From positions 1 to 14,257 of the forward strand of contig JAAZBR010000129.1 of the NCBI GenBank assembly GCA_012513735.1: a stretch of DNA of 14,257 nucleotides. Direction: 5' to 3'. The translations under genes were made by a program, and so were the position numbers. Positions 6,699 to 14,068 of this stretch are shown here, piece after piece; position 1 is the stretch's first letter; the number at the start of each line of letters is the position of its first letter. The notes under the pieces were generated by a model. It worked only from the letters and a program-made list of their open reading frames with translations, made no database searches and was not told the origin of the DNA. This DNA is from Clostridiales bacterium (lineage in GTDB: Bacteria > Bacillota > Clostridia > Christensenellales > Aristaeellaceae).

Positions 6699-7286
6699 TC
6701 AGCCCTGCCTGCCGGCGGGGCGGTAAGCCATCAGATATCGGAAGCTGAAGCCCTTCATCTTGGCCATCTTCTCCTGTTCCCTGCCTGTCTGCACAAAGCC
6801 CACGCTTTGGTAGAGGGGCAGCACCCGCTCGTTGCCCTCGGTAACATCCAGGGTAAACAGCCGGTAGCCCTTGGCGAGGACGTGCTGCAGCATGGCCCGG
6901 GCAATGCCCTGGCCCCGGGAGCTCTCCCTGACGGACACAAAATCCACCTGGGCCTGGCCGGGCTCAAACCGGCCGGGTCGGTTGAACTCCTCCCGCAGGA
7001 TGGGGGCAGCCATGGTGCCCCTGATGAAGCCCACGGCCTTTTTCAGAACATCAGGCTTGATGGTAACGGCATAGGCGTTTTCATCGTTGAGGCCGACCGC
7101 GCCCACAATGCAGCCCTCCTGCTCTGCCACGGTGAACTGGGGCAAATTGAGCATCGGGGCCAGGGCAGCAGCCACCGCCTCTTTGTCTGTGGTCAGAGAC
7201 TTGAACTGGTCGTAGAAAGCTTCCACGACGGTATCTGCAATGCCCTGGCGGTCCGCTTCAGCGGCAGGGCGAATCAGTGCGCTCAT
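6699..7286 (-). CDS. GNAT family N-acetyltransferase
   Basis: This is a 195-residue acetyltransferase with the GNAT fold. The acetyl-CoA loop is visible as SRGQGIARAML (123-133) after the VDFVSVRE strand (114-121), and the late motif LYQSVGF (158-164) is present. The start at 7286 is chosen because GGAGGTG stands just before it and MSALIRPA fits the usual beginning. The ATG at 7316 has no ribosome site. A TGn-type -10 (GGTATGAT, 7305-7312) lies in the short gap before the gene but would leave a leader of only about a dozen bases. The substrate is unknown. Being embedded between orr and arcC, it may act on a diamine or amino-acid intermediate, or on a protein of the pathway, but that is inference. 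Confidence 0.88.
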   Translation of the reverse strand: MSALIRPAAEADRQGIADTVVEAFYDQFKSLTTDKEAVAAALAPMLNLPQFTVAEQEGCIVGAVGLNDENAYAVTIKPDVLKKAVGFIRGTMAAPILREEFNRPGRFEPGQAQVDFVSVRESSRGQGIARAMLQHVLAKGYRLFTLDVTEGNERVLPLYQSVGFVQTGREQEKMAKMKGFSFRYLMAYRPAGRQG

Positions 7287-7357
7287 CCCAACACCTCCAG
7301 CGGGATCATACCACACCAGGGTGCTTCACGCATCATTTCGTTATGCATTTACAGGCT

Positions 7358-8422
7358 TTACGCCGGCGTGTACGCTTTGCTGACATAGGGGCTGGTATAG
7401 GCCTTCAGCAGACAGCCATAGCTGACGCTGAAATGCAGGGCGTCTCCCACGGCATATTCGGGGGCGGCCGTCAGGTCCACCAGCAGGTGATCGCTGCTGG
7501 CCCCCAGCACCTTGACCCGGGGATCCCGGGGGCGCAGGCCCTCGATGTCCGCATCCTGCCGGCCCAACAGCAGAATGCCCCGGCGCATGGGCCCCAGGTC
7601 GGGGAAGCTGACATATTCGCCAAAGGCATTGGGGCCGGTGTTGCCAAAGGGCTGAGAGGGTTTTTGCTGTACCTCGCCCAGCACGGCGGACAGGGTGAAC
7701 ACGTCCTGGTGCAGAAAGTCAAAAGGCTCGCCAATGGCCGTATTGTTGTTCAACAGCGCCGCCTCGCCGATGCGCAGGTGGTTGATGCCCCGGGGCATAC
7801 CGCCCCGCAGCATCAGCCCGATGCTGCTGGAGTTGCCGCCTGAAACCAAGGGGATGGGCAGGTCCAGTTCCCGGCGCAGCCAGCGGGCGATGTCTGTCAG
7901 ACGGCCCAGGTTCTCCTCATCGGGCAGAATGCCGCCGAAACAGGTCAGGTTGGTGCCCAGGCCATGGAGTTCCAGGGGCGATGATTCCTTGATTAAACGG
8001 GCGGCGGCCAGAATGGCGCTGCGATCGGTGTACATCAGCCCCTCCCGCAGATCCCCCAGGTCCACCATCAGCACCACCTTGTGGGGCCTTTGCATGGCTT
8101 GGGCAGCCCGGGCCAGCGCCTGCAGGGTAACCAGCTCGCTTTGCAGGCTCAGGTCGGCAGCGGCTATCAACTGTTCAGCCTGGGCAGGGTCGCCGATGCG
8201 CAGCATCAGCTTGGGCTTGCGGGTGCGCATGCTCATCAGGTTGAGCAGACGGGAATCCGCAAAGCTGTCCGCAATGTCCTCCAGCGCCTCCACGATGGGC
8301 GGGCTGGCGCATACGCCTTTGGTGACAGCCGCATAGTGGATGCCGGCGGCATGGCAGGCGTCTGCGATGAACCGGGCATTGTACCGCAGCTTGCCTAAAT
8401 CTGCTGTGATGCGGGGGTACAT
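7358..8422 (-). CDS. orr: Ornithine racemase (alanine racemase-like, PLP-dependent)
   Basis: Orr turns L-ornithine into D-ornithine, the substrate of the aminomutase encoded upstream. The 354 residues form a PLP-binding barrel of the alanine racemase N-terminal type. Visible are MYPRITADLGKL at the start, the PLP lysine in AAVTKG (Lys35), ADSRLLNL (55-62), LMVDLGDLREG (118-128), GTNLTCFGG near 155-163, SGGNSSS near 195-201, and LGASSDHLLVDLT near the end. These match the single-purpose ornithine racemases of Clostridia rather than alanine racemase, and the location next to oraE decides the substrate. AGGAGGAAGC precedes the ATG and lies inside the upstream gene, which it overlaps by 28 bases. 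A 71-base gap follows before the GNAT gene. Confidence 0.92.
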   Translation of the reverse strand: MYPRITADLGKLRYNARFIADACHAAGIHYAAVTKGVCASPPIVEALEDIADSFADSRLLNLMSMRTRKPKLMLRIGDPAQAEQLIAAADLSLQSELVTLQALARAAQAMQRPHKVVLMVDLGDLREGLMYTDRSAILAAARLIKESSPLELHGLGTNLTCFGGILPDEENLGRLTDIARWLRRELDLPIPLVSGGNSSSIGLMLRGGMPRGINHLRIGEAALLNNNTAIGEPFDFLHQDVFTLSAVLGEVQQKPSQPFGNTGPNAFGEYVSFPDLGPMRRGILLLGRQDADIEGLRPRDPRVKVLGASSDHLLVDLTAAPEYAVGDALHFSVSYGCLLKAYTSPYVSKAYTPA

Positions 8423-9798
8423 GCTTCCTCCTGTGCAAAGCTCTGCTGCATCAGCCTGAGGGCGGCCTGGGGGTATCGGCGGCTCAGCACGCCAAGGGAT
8501 GCCATAATGTAGTGGTTGTCAACCAAAATCTCCATTTGGCCGGGCTTGGGGTACAGCATGGCCCGGGCGTTGTTCATGTCCCGCAGCTTGCGCAGGATAT
8601 TTCTGTGCCCCGGCAGCCGTGTCAGCGCTCCGCCGGTGGCAATCAGGGCTCCGGCCTGGCTGAGGTCCTTGCCCTCGGCAATCTGCTGGCGTCCGCCGGG
8701 CAGGAACACGTTGCGGATGATGCCTGCGTGGCGGCGCAGGGCAACCAGGCCTGCCTCCAGCGCCAGGCGCTCCGCCAGCCTCTGCTGATCCTGCGTATGA
8801 GGGACGGGAGACAGCTCATCCAAAAGCCGGTCCGCGTCGGCGTTCAACTCCCGGGACAGGGTCTCCAGCCCCACCCGCTCTGCCAGGGGCCGGGCGTTGA
8901 GGTACAGCCCCAGGTCGCCCTCCACGGTGCGCTTGAACAGAGGCTCCGACCGGGTCTGGATGCGGGCAATGGCATCGGATTGCTGGCAGGCACTGTGTAC
9001 ATCGGTGGTGGCGCCGCCAATATCCAGGCACACCACGTTGCTGCGGTCCTCATAGAGCAGGCGCACAGCCTCCATTACAGCGCCCGGCGTGGGCATCAGC
9101 GGCTGGGTGATGAGCTGGTACACATGCTGCATGCCCGGCGCCTTGACGATGTGCTGTTCAAACAGCGTTTGGATGATGCGCCTTGCCGGCTCGATGTTCA
9201 GCTCATCCAAACGGGGATATACGTTTTCACAGATCTCAATGGGCTGCCCCGCCGCCTCAAACAGAGACCGCACCTCCTGCTGATTCTGCAGGTTGCCGGC
9301 GTAGACCACCGGCACGTCACGGAGCCCCAGCCCGGCGATCTGCCGGGCGTTGTAAAGCGCCGTGTCCCGCTCTCCATAGTCGGTGCCACCCGCCAGCAAG
9401 ATCAGATTGGGATGGAGCTGCTGCAGGGCATTGAGATCGCTTTCCAACAGCTTGCCGGCTGTCACCATGCGCACCACGGCGCCGGCGCCCAGGGCGGCCG
9501 CCTCAGCCGCCCGCACGGTCATGTCGTAGACCAGGCCATGCACGCTCATGCGCAGCCCCCCCGCAGCAGAGCTGGTGGCGAAGAAGTCTGCCCAGGAGAG
9601 CTGCTGAACGCCCAGATGATGCTGCAGATTTTGGGTGGCTGCCTCTAGCCCCAGGCGCACATCCCCCTGGGCGACGCTGGTGGGTGCACTGCCCTGGCCC
9701 ACGAAACGGGGAATGCCGTCAAGCCCTGCAAAGGCGTTGACCAGCGTGGTGGTGGAGCCTATCTCCGCAACCAGCGCATCCACATGCAGGCTGCTCAT
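8395..9798 (-). CDS. GlmL/MutL-type reactivating ATPase for D-ornithine aminomutase
   Basis: Proteins of this family (methylaspartate mutase accessory GlmL/MutL) belong to the ASKHA ATPase fold and are thought to restore cobalamin mutases whose cofactor has been damaged. The 467 residues show both phosphate loops, VAEIGSTTTLV (10-20) and CLDIGGATTDVHS (257-269), plus the adenosine-side motif IATGGALTRLPG (386-397). A further conserved ILLAGGTDYGERD segment lies near 133-145. The ATG overlaps the oraE stop as ATGA (9795-9798), while the ribosome site is weak (AGGGAC), so expression should depend on coupling and stay below that of the mutase. Placement directly after oraE argues that OraE is its client. 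A role with some other cobalamin enzyme is possible but less likely. Confidence 0.92.
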   Translation of the reverse strand: MSSLHVDALVAEIGSTTTLVNAFAGLDGIPRFVGQGSAPTSVAQGDVRLGLEAATQNLQHHLGVQQLSWADFFATSSAAGGLRMSVHGLVYDMTVRAAEAAALGAGAVVRMVTAGKLLESDLNALQQLHPNLILLAGGTDYGERDTALYNARQIAGLGLRDVPVVYAGNLQNQQEVRSLFEAAGQPIEICENVYPRLDELNIEPARRIIQTLFEQHIVKAPGMQHVYQLITQPLMPTPGAVMEAVRLLYEDRSNVVCLDIGGATTDVHSACQQSDAIARIQTRSEPLFKRTVEGDLGLYLNARPLAERVGLETLSRELNADADRLLDELSPVPHTQDQQRLAERLALEAGLVALRRHAGIIRNVFLPGGRQQIAEGKDLSQAGALIATGGALTRLPGHRNILRKLRDMNNARAMLYPKPGQMEILVDNHYIMASLGVLSRRYPQAALRLMQQSFAQEEACTPASQQI

Positions 9799-12020
9799 TG
9801 TCCCTGGTCTCTGGCCCGGCGCTTCTTTACCAGACAGGTGGCCACATGAATGCCCTTGCTGCCCCGGCCGAAGCCTTCGTCAGCGCCCGCCTCCCGGGCC
9901 AACTCGGGGGTCACCTGGGTGCCGCCGGCCAGGAAGATCAGCCGGTCGCGCACGCCCATCTCCCGGGCGACTTGGTCGATCAGCGCGATGTTCTTATAGT
10001 GGATATTGTCGTGGCTGATGATGGTGCTGGCCAGCATGGCATCGGCGTCCAGCTCAATAGCCGCACCCACCAGCTTCTCCGGCGGCACGCTGGTGCCCAG
10101 GTAGTGCACCTGAATGCCGTACTTTTCAATGCCGCCGTGCTTGATGTCAATGATCTCCCGCAGGCCCACCGAATGCTCATCATTGCCCACCGTGCCGCAG
10201 ACCACCCGCATGGGCCTGCGCTCGATATCTGTGCGCAGTTCATCTTCGCCCAGGATATCGGGGGGCTGGGGGATGTGCAGCTTGTCGATCTCCAGCGAGA
10301 AGGGCACCTTGCCCTTCAGTTCCACCCGGGTGCCCTCGCAGGGGTGCATCACCTCCCGGCTGATGACCTCGCAGTCCGTCAGGTTCATGCGCCGGGCGGT
10401 TTCCAGGGCGGCAGCCTCGGCCACCTCGGCCTTCACGGGGAAGAACATCGTCAGCATCACGGTACCGTCGGCCAGCCACTCCATCTCGGGCTTCAGCAGC
10501 CTGCCGCCGGGCTGGCGGTAGGCCTCGTTCTCCTGCATACGTACGTTCACGTTATCTTCTTCATCCAGCTCGTCGATGTACTGGATCAGCGCGGGATTCT
10601 CCAGCGTGCATCCGCCGATCAGGCTGGCGGGATCCCGCTGGGCCTCTTCCCCCCAGGGGGCCAGGTTATTGTAGCCGAAGTGGGCGGTGACCGGGGCCAT
10701 GTAGTCCGCCGCCCGCTTGATCACGCTGCCGGCGCCGATGCCGCCTTGCAGGCTGCGGGCGATGCCGTCGCCATGGCGTTCGGGATACAGGCCGCTGTCC
10801 ACAAAGCTGCCGGCCTCCACGGCCGCGAAGTAGCCGCCTGTTTCCAGCATTTCTTCCAGGAACAACACGGCCCGTTCCTTCAGCTCCCGGACATGGCGGC
10901 GCAGGGGACCGTCCTCCTTCAGCGTTACCATGTCCATCAGCCCGTCCAGGCCTACAAAGGTCTGCTTGGCGGTGTCGCAGGCCTCCATGTTGTAGATGTG
11001 CCAGGGCACGTTGCGGCCCTCGTCGGGCGTGATGGTGGATTGGATGTCGCAGCCTGTCAGCTTGCTGATCAGCATGTTGAGCACATGGGTCACGGTGGCC
11101 TCCCGGGTGGAGGACTCAATGTATTTGGTGTTCATCTGGGCTCGCATGCGGAAGCCGGGGAACAGCTCCCGCAGCGCCACAGCATAGGGGAGATCCATGT
11201 ACACAGCGGGCGCGGGGGTGGCGGTGGGGGGTACGGTGGACAGGCAGATATTCTCTTTGGGTATCCCACAGCCCAGGGAGAAGCTGGCGTTGATGGCGTG
11301 CTGCACCATGAGCTCGGGCATCACTTTCCAGGCGTCCCGGGCGGTGGCGTTGGCATTGTGGGCGCTGTCGATCTGCGCCATGCCGGCCCAGGCGATCAGA
11401 CGCTTGGATTCGCAGGCGTCCACAAAGCTGCGCAGCATGTTGATGTTGCGGTAGATCACGTTGTACTGGGGATCCTGGTGGCAGCCGTTGACGCCTTCCT
11501 CGGCGAACATCACGGCGATGTCCGGTCCGGCCACTCCGCTGACGTAGGAGTGGTAGTTGATCGGGCGGCCGACCTCGTCCTCGATCATGTCCAGGGCCTT
11601 GCGCTGGGCGCGAACCTGCTTGCGGGTGATCGGGACGCCGCCCATGCCCTGGGGCGTGCCCTCGATCAGACCATCGAAGTGGGACTGCCCGGCGGTGCGG
11701 ATGACCATGATGTGGTCGGCGCCATGCCAGGCGGCCATGCGCATGCGGCGGATATCGTCTTCGAAGCGACCGGAGGCGATCTCGGTGGTGATCACCGGGG
11801 CCGGCTGGGGATCGATGCCCCCGAAGTAGTGGGCCGGGGGCAGCGGCACGCTGGCCTGGAGCGGCTCGGTGCAGTCGCGATAGGTGAAGGGGCCCATCTT
11901 CAGTCCCGGCGCGGGCTTGCGCCAGGTCCAGCCACGCCGGCGCGGGCGGTACTGGTCCAGATCCCGCAGGATCGCGGACAGATCGATGGGGGCTTCGGGG
12001 TTCAGGTGATCCTGGCTCAT
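9795..12020 (-). CDS. oraE: D-ornithine 4,5-aminomutase, large (E) subunit
   Basis: OraE with OraS moves the 5-amino group of D-ornithine to C4, giving 2,4-diaminopentanoate, by a radical mechanism using adenosylcobalamin and PLP. The 741 residues agree with the known E subunit (about 83 kDa). The N-terminal two thirds form the barrel. The C-terminal cobalamin domain carries the base-off motif DEHSVG (614-619, axial His616), and 11 residues on the PLP lysine Lys627 in IDIK, the same spacing as His618 and Lys629 of the Clostridium sticklandii enzyme. The end GFGRGSKGIHVATCLVKKRR is typical. GGGAGGT precedes the ATG, which overlaps the oraS stop by 4 bases. Oddly, codon style changes near 11,430-11,530: the front part uses C-ending codons almost alone, the rest is relaxed, while the protein stays intact across the change. 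Confidence 0.96.
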   Translation of the reverse strand: MSQDHLNPEAPIDLSAILRDLDQYRPRRRGWTWRKPAPGLKMGPFTYRDCTEPLQASVPLPPAHYFGGIDPQPAPVITTEIASGRFEDDIRRMRMAAWHGADHIMVIRTAGQSHFDGLIEGTPQGMGGVPITRKQVRAQRKALDMIEDEVGRPINYHSYVSGVAGPDIAVMFAEEGVNGCHQDPQYNVIYRNINMLRSFVDACESKRLIAWAGMAQIDSAHNANATARDAWKVMPELMVQHAINASFSLGCGIPKENICLSTVPPTATPAPAVYMDLPYAVALRELFPGFRMRAQMNTKYIESSTREATVTHVLNMLISKLTGCDIQSTITPDEGRNVPWHIYNMEACDTAKQTFVGLDGLMDMVTLKEDGPLRRHVRELKERAVLFLEEMLETGGYFAAVEAGSFVDSGLYPERHGDGIARSLQGGIGAGSVIKRAADYMAPVTAHFGYNNLAPWGEEAQRDPASLIGGCTLENPALIQYIDELDEEDNVNVRMQENEAYRQPGGRLLKPEMEWLADGTVMLTMFFPVKAEVAEAAALETARRMNLTDCEVISREVMHPCEGTRVELKGKVPFSLEIDKLHIPQPPDILGEDELRTDIERRPMRVVCGTVGNDEHSVGLREIIDIKHGGIEKYGIQVHYLGTSVPPEKLVGAAIELDADAMLASTIISHDNIHYKNIALIDQVAREMGVRDRLIFLAGGTQVTPELAREAGADEGFGRGSKGIHVATCLVKKRRARDQGQ
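11430..11530. other. Junction between two codon-usage styles inside oraE
   Basis: To the right (oraE front, oraS, ortB, ortA) Phe, Tyr, Asn and His codons are almost always C-ending; in the part of ortB I read they are entirely so, and TCG is the commonest serine codon. To the left the first TTT in oraE appears at 11424-11426 and is followed by AAT, AAA, TGT, ATA, GTA, TAT, ACA and CAT codons. The reactivase gene further on has many CAT, AAT, TTT and AGT codons and few TCG. The protein encoded at the change (around HQDPQYNVIYRN) is a conserved part of OraE. The limits given are approximate because the region itself is nearly all C/G-ending. Confidence 0.6.
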
Positions 12021-12385
12021 CGCGCGGCACCTCCCGTGAAGAGTTCCCGGGCCTGGGCCCAGTGCTCACCCGTGGCCAGCTTCAGGCCGGCCTGGCGGAT
12101 GTCCAGGCCCTGGGCCTTGGCAAACCGGTACACCACGTGGCCGGCTCCGTGGGCCAGGAGCTGCTGGTCGGTGCAGCCTTCCACCAGTTGGCGGGCCTCC
12201 AGCGACGAGAAGCCCATGCGCAGCAGCACCGAACGCTCGATGGCGGGCGAGGTGTACTCCCGGCCCATCTTGAGAAGGGGGTCCACCAACTGGTCGGCCA
12301 GTCGCCAGAAGCGCTCGTGAAGTTGCTGGTCGCTCAACCCGGCCAGGTGGCCGCGGCGAGCCTGGAAGTCGTCGGTTCTCTTCAT
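12017..12385 (-). CDS. oraS: D-ornithine 4,5-aminomutase, small (S) subunit
   Basis: OraS is the small partner of OraE and is needed for an active aminomutase. The 122 residues equal the known size of about 121. The protein is mostly helical and soluble, with a central part ERFWRLADQLVDPLLK and YTSPAIERSVLLRMGFSS (around residues 25-60), and a second half GAGHVVYRFAKAQG and LATGEHWAQARELF. Identification rests on these segments together with its place directly before oraE. GGAGG stands 4 bases before the ATG. It overlaps ortB upstream and oraE downstream by 4 bases each (ATGA), which would keep the two subunits at matched levels. Codon use is of the strongly C/G-ending type, like ortB. Confidence 0.93.
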   Translation of the reverse strand: MKRTDDFQARRGHLAGLSDQQLHERFWRLADQLVDPLLKMGREYTSPAIERSVLLRMGFSSLEARQLVEGCTDQQLLAHGAGHVVYRFAKAQGLDIRQAGLKLATGEHWAQARELFTGGAAR

Positions 12386-13770
12386 AGTGCCTCCATGACG
12401 AATTTCTTGTCGGTTCTGGTTTCTTGGGCGAGGAATTCGAGGTCGGCCTCCGTCGGCGGGTGGTCGACGCTGGCCAGGGCGTTGCGGATCAGCGAACGGC
12501 GCATGTGATCCAGGTCGACTTCTCGGGCCCGGATCTGGCGGGGGTGTTCGGGCAGGATGATGCTCTGGCCCGGGACCTCCTCCTCCGGGTCGCCGAAGCG
12601 GACCTCGATCCCGTTGCGCCGGGCGAAGGAGAGCTGGGCGTTGAGGTGCTTGCCGGCCCCGGTGTACTCGGTCTCCTGCACCACCAGGCACTGGTCCCGG
12701 TCCATCTCCTGGGCCAGGGCGAAGGCGGCCGCCAGCGACGTGTTGCCGGCCGGGCCCTTCTCCAGGCCCTCCAGGGAAGCCAGGACCTCGGTCATGTAGA
12801 AGACCTCTCCCTGGTTCACCGTCACGTAGCGGTCCATGTAGCGCAGAGGTCGGGCCGCGCTGCGCGGCACGTCCGAGCGGTCGGGCCAGGTCGAGAAGGG
12901 CATGCCGAATCCGGTGTGCCCCGTGGTGAAGGACTTCCGGTTGAAGGAGGTGTCCGAGGCCATGTGCAGGCCCTTGAGGTTGACCGAGGCGGCGATCACC
13001 TGGGCCTGGCAACCTGCCTTGATCAGGCCCCGGGCGGTTCCGGTCAGGTTGCCTCCTCCGGCGTTGGTGCAGACCACGGCGTCGGGGTCCCGACCGAGCC
13101 TTTCGCGGAACTGCATCGCGATCTCGTACCCCAGGGTTTCGATGCCCAGGGTACCGTAGGCGGTGTAGAGCGAGGCGTTGAAGTAGCCCGTCTCCTCCAG
13201 GGTGCGCAGGAACGTGTAGAAGAGCTCCGGGCCCACCGAGAGCTGGACGACCTCAGCCCCCAGGGCCTCGCACTTGCGGGCCTTCTCGATGATCTCGGGC
13301 TGCCCCGTCCGGCGCGAGTCGAAGCACTCCTGGATCACGATGCAGCGCAGCCCCGCCATGGCGCAGCAGGAGGCCACGGCCGCCCCGTAGTTGCCGCTGG
13401 TGGCGGTCACCACCCCGGGGTAGCCCTGCTTGCGGGCGTGGTAGACCGAGGTGGCGGCGCGACGGACCTTGAAGCTGCCCGAGGGGTTGGCGGCCTCGTC
13501 CTTGATGAAGATCCGGGCTCCCTTGCCCGGAGGGGCCAGCTTGCGTGCCAATTCCGTGAGGTTGCGCAGCTCCAGAAGAGGCGTGTTGCCTACCGAGAAG
13601 CCCTTCTGGATCTCGATTACGTCCTGAAGGGAGTAACCGGTGGCCGCCAGCATCCCCTCGTAGTCGAAGGCGATCGAGCCGCTCTCGAACTGCGCGAAGT
13701 CCATGCCGACGGCGGCCTTCATGATCTCGGCCTTGCGCGAGAGCACGGCCTGGTAGCTGTCAGGAAGCAT
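12382..13770 (-). CDS. ortB: 2-amino-4-oxopentanoate thiolase, beta subunit
   Basis: OrtB with OrtA cleaves 2-amino-4-oxopentanoate with coenzyme A to alanine and acetyl-CoA, the last step of the ornithine route. The 462 residues belong to the PLP fold-type II (threonine synthase-like) family. The cofactor lysine is Lys101 in PSGSFKVRRA, TSGNYGA (125-130) is the Asn loop that holds the PLP ring, and AGGGNLTG (237-244) is the phosphate-binding loop. Threonine synthase itself is excluded by the neighbouring ortA and oraS. GGAGGA lies 7 bases before the ATG, which sits inside the end of ortA (11-base overlap). The end overlaps oraS by 4 bases. Serine TCG codons and C-ending Phe, Tyr, Asn and His codons set it apart from the genes at the left of the window. 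Confidence 0.94.
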   Translation of the reverse strand: MLPDSYQAVLSRKAEIMKAAVGMDFAQFESGSIAFDYEGMLAATGYSLQDVIEIQKGFSVGNTPLLELRNLTELARKLAPPGKGARIFIKDEAANPSGSFKVRRAATSVYHARKQGYPGVVTATSGNYGAAVASCCAMAGLRCIVIQECFDSRRTGQPEIIEKARKCEALGAEVVQLSVGPELFYTFLRTLEETGYFNASLYTAYGTLGIETLGYEIAMQFRERLGRDPDAVVCTNAGGGNLTGTARGLIKAGCQAQVIAASVNLKGLHMASDTSFNRKSFTTGHTGFGMPFSTWPDRSDVPRSAARPLRYMDRYVTVNQGEVFYMTEVLASLEGLEKGPAGNTSLAAAFALAQEMDRDQCLVVQETEYTGAGKHLNAQLSFARRNGIEVRFGDPEEEVPGQSIILPEHPRQIRAREVDLDHMRRSLIRNALASVDHPPTEADLEFLAQETRTDKKFVMEAL

Positions 13771-14068
13771 CGGCGGATCCTCCGAAGAGCATCTGGCGCA
13801 CGGTGTCGCCGATGGTCAGGATCTCCGGCACGAAATCGCCGAAGGAGTGGGTGTAGGTGGGGTTCACCTCAAGCAGGGTGCCTCGGACCTCGCGTCCGGT
13901 GCGGGTGACGACGGTCACCTCCTGGCCGAGATCGGCGTCCGACTTCAGGCGGCCTTTGACCCACATCTCAAAGGGCACCTTCTTCGTCTCTTCGGGGATG
14001 TTGGCGGTCCGTTCTTCCGGGCGGAGGACCACCCGATGGACCAGTCCCCAATCGTCCTTTCGGGGCAT
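13760..14068 (-). CDS. ortA: 2-amino-4-oxopentanoate thiolase, alpha subunit
   Basis: OrtA is the small partner of OrtB, and both are needed for thiolysis of 2-amino-4-oxopentanoate. The 102 residues match the family size and include DDWGLVHRVVLRPEERTANIP near the start, VPFEMWVKG (31-39), a GQEVTVVTRTGREVRGTL strand pair, and NPTYTHSFGDFVPEI near residues 70-84. The start at 14066-14068 is chosen because AAAGG lies just upstream (minus strand) and MPRKDDWG fits the family. The longer frame to 14134 has no ribosome site. It is the first gene of the block that can be identified. In Clostridia it usually follows ord, which is not recognisable in the remaining 189 bases. Confidence 0.9.
   Translation of the reverse strand: MPRKDDWGLVHRVVLRPEERTANIPEETKKVPFEMWVKGRLKSDADLGQEVTVVTRTGREVRGTLLEVNPTYTHSFGDFVPEILTIGDTVRQMLFGGSADAS

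Noticed and set aside
7287..7316. Longer GNAT start at 7316
   Set aside because: No ribosome site precedes it, whereas GGAGGTG precedes 7286. The extra ten residues overlap a possible -10 and the ribosome site.
9798..12320. An 840-codon open frame on the plus strand opposite oraE and oraS
   Set aside because: It is the mirror of the biased codons of oraE: glycine-, histidine- and valine-rich, without recognisable domains, while the minus strand encodes a clear conserved enzyme.
12424..13908. A 494-codon open frame on the plus strand opposite ortB
   Set aside because: Same cause: the GC3 bias of ortB opens the opposite frame. It has low-complexity Gly/Val/Asp-rich content and no ribosome site.
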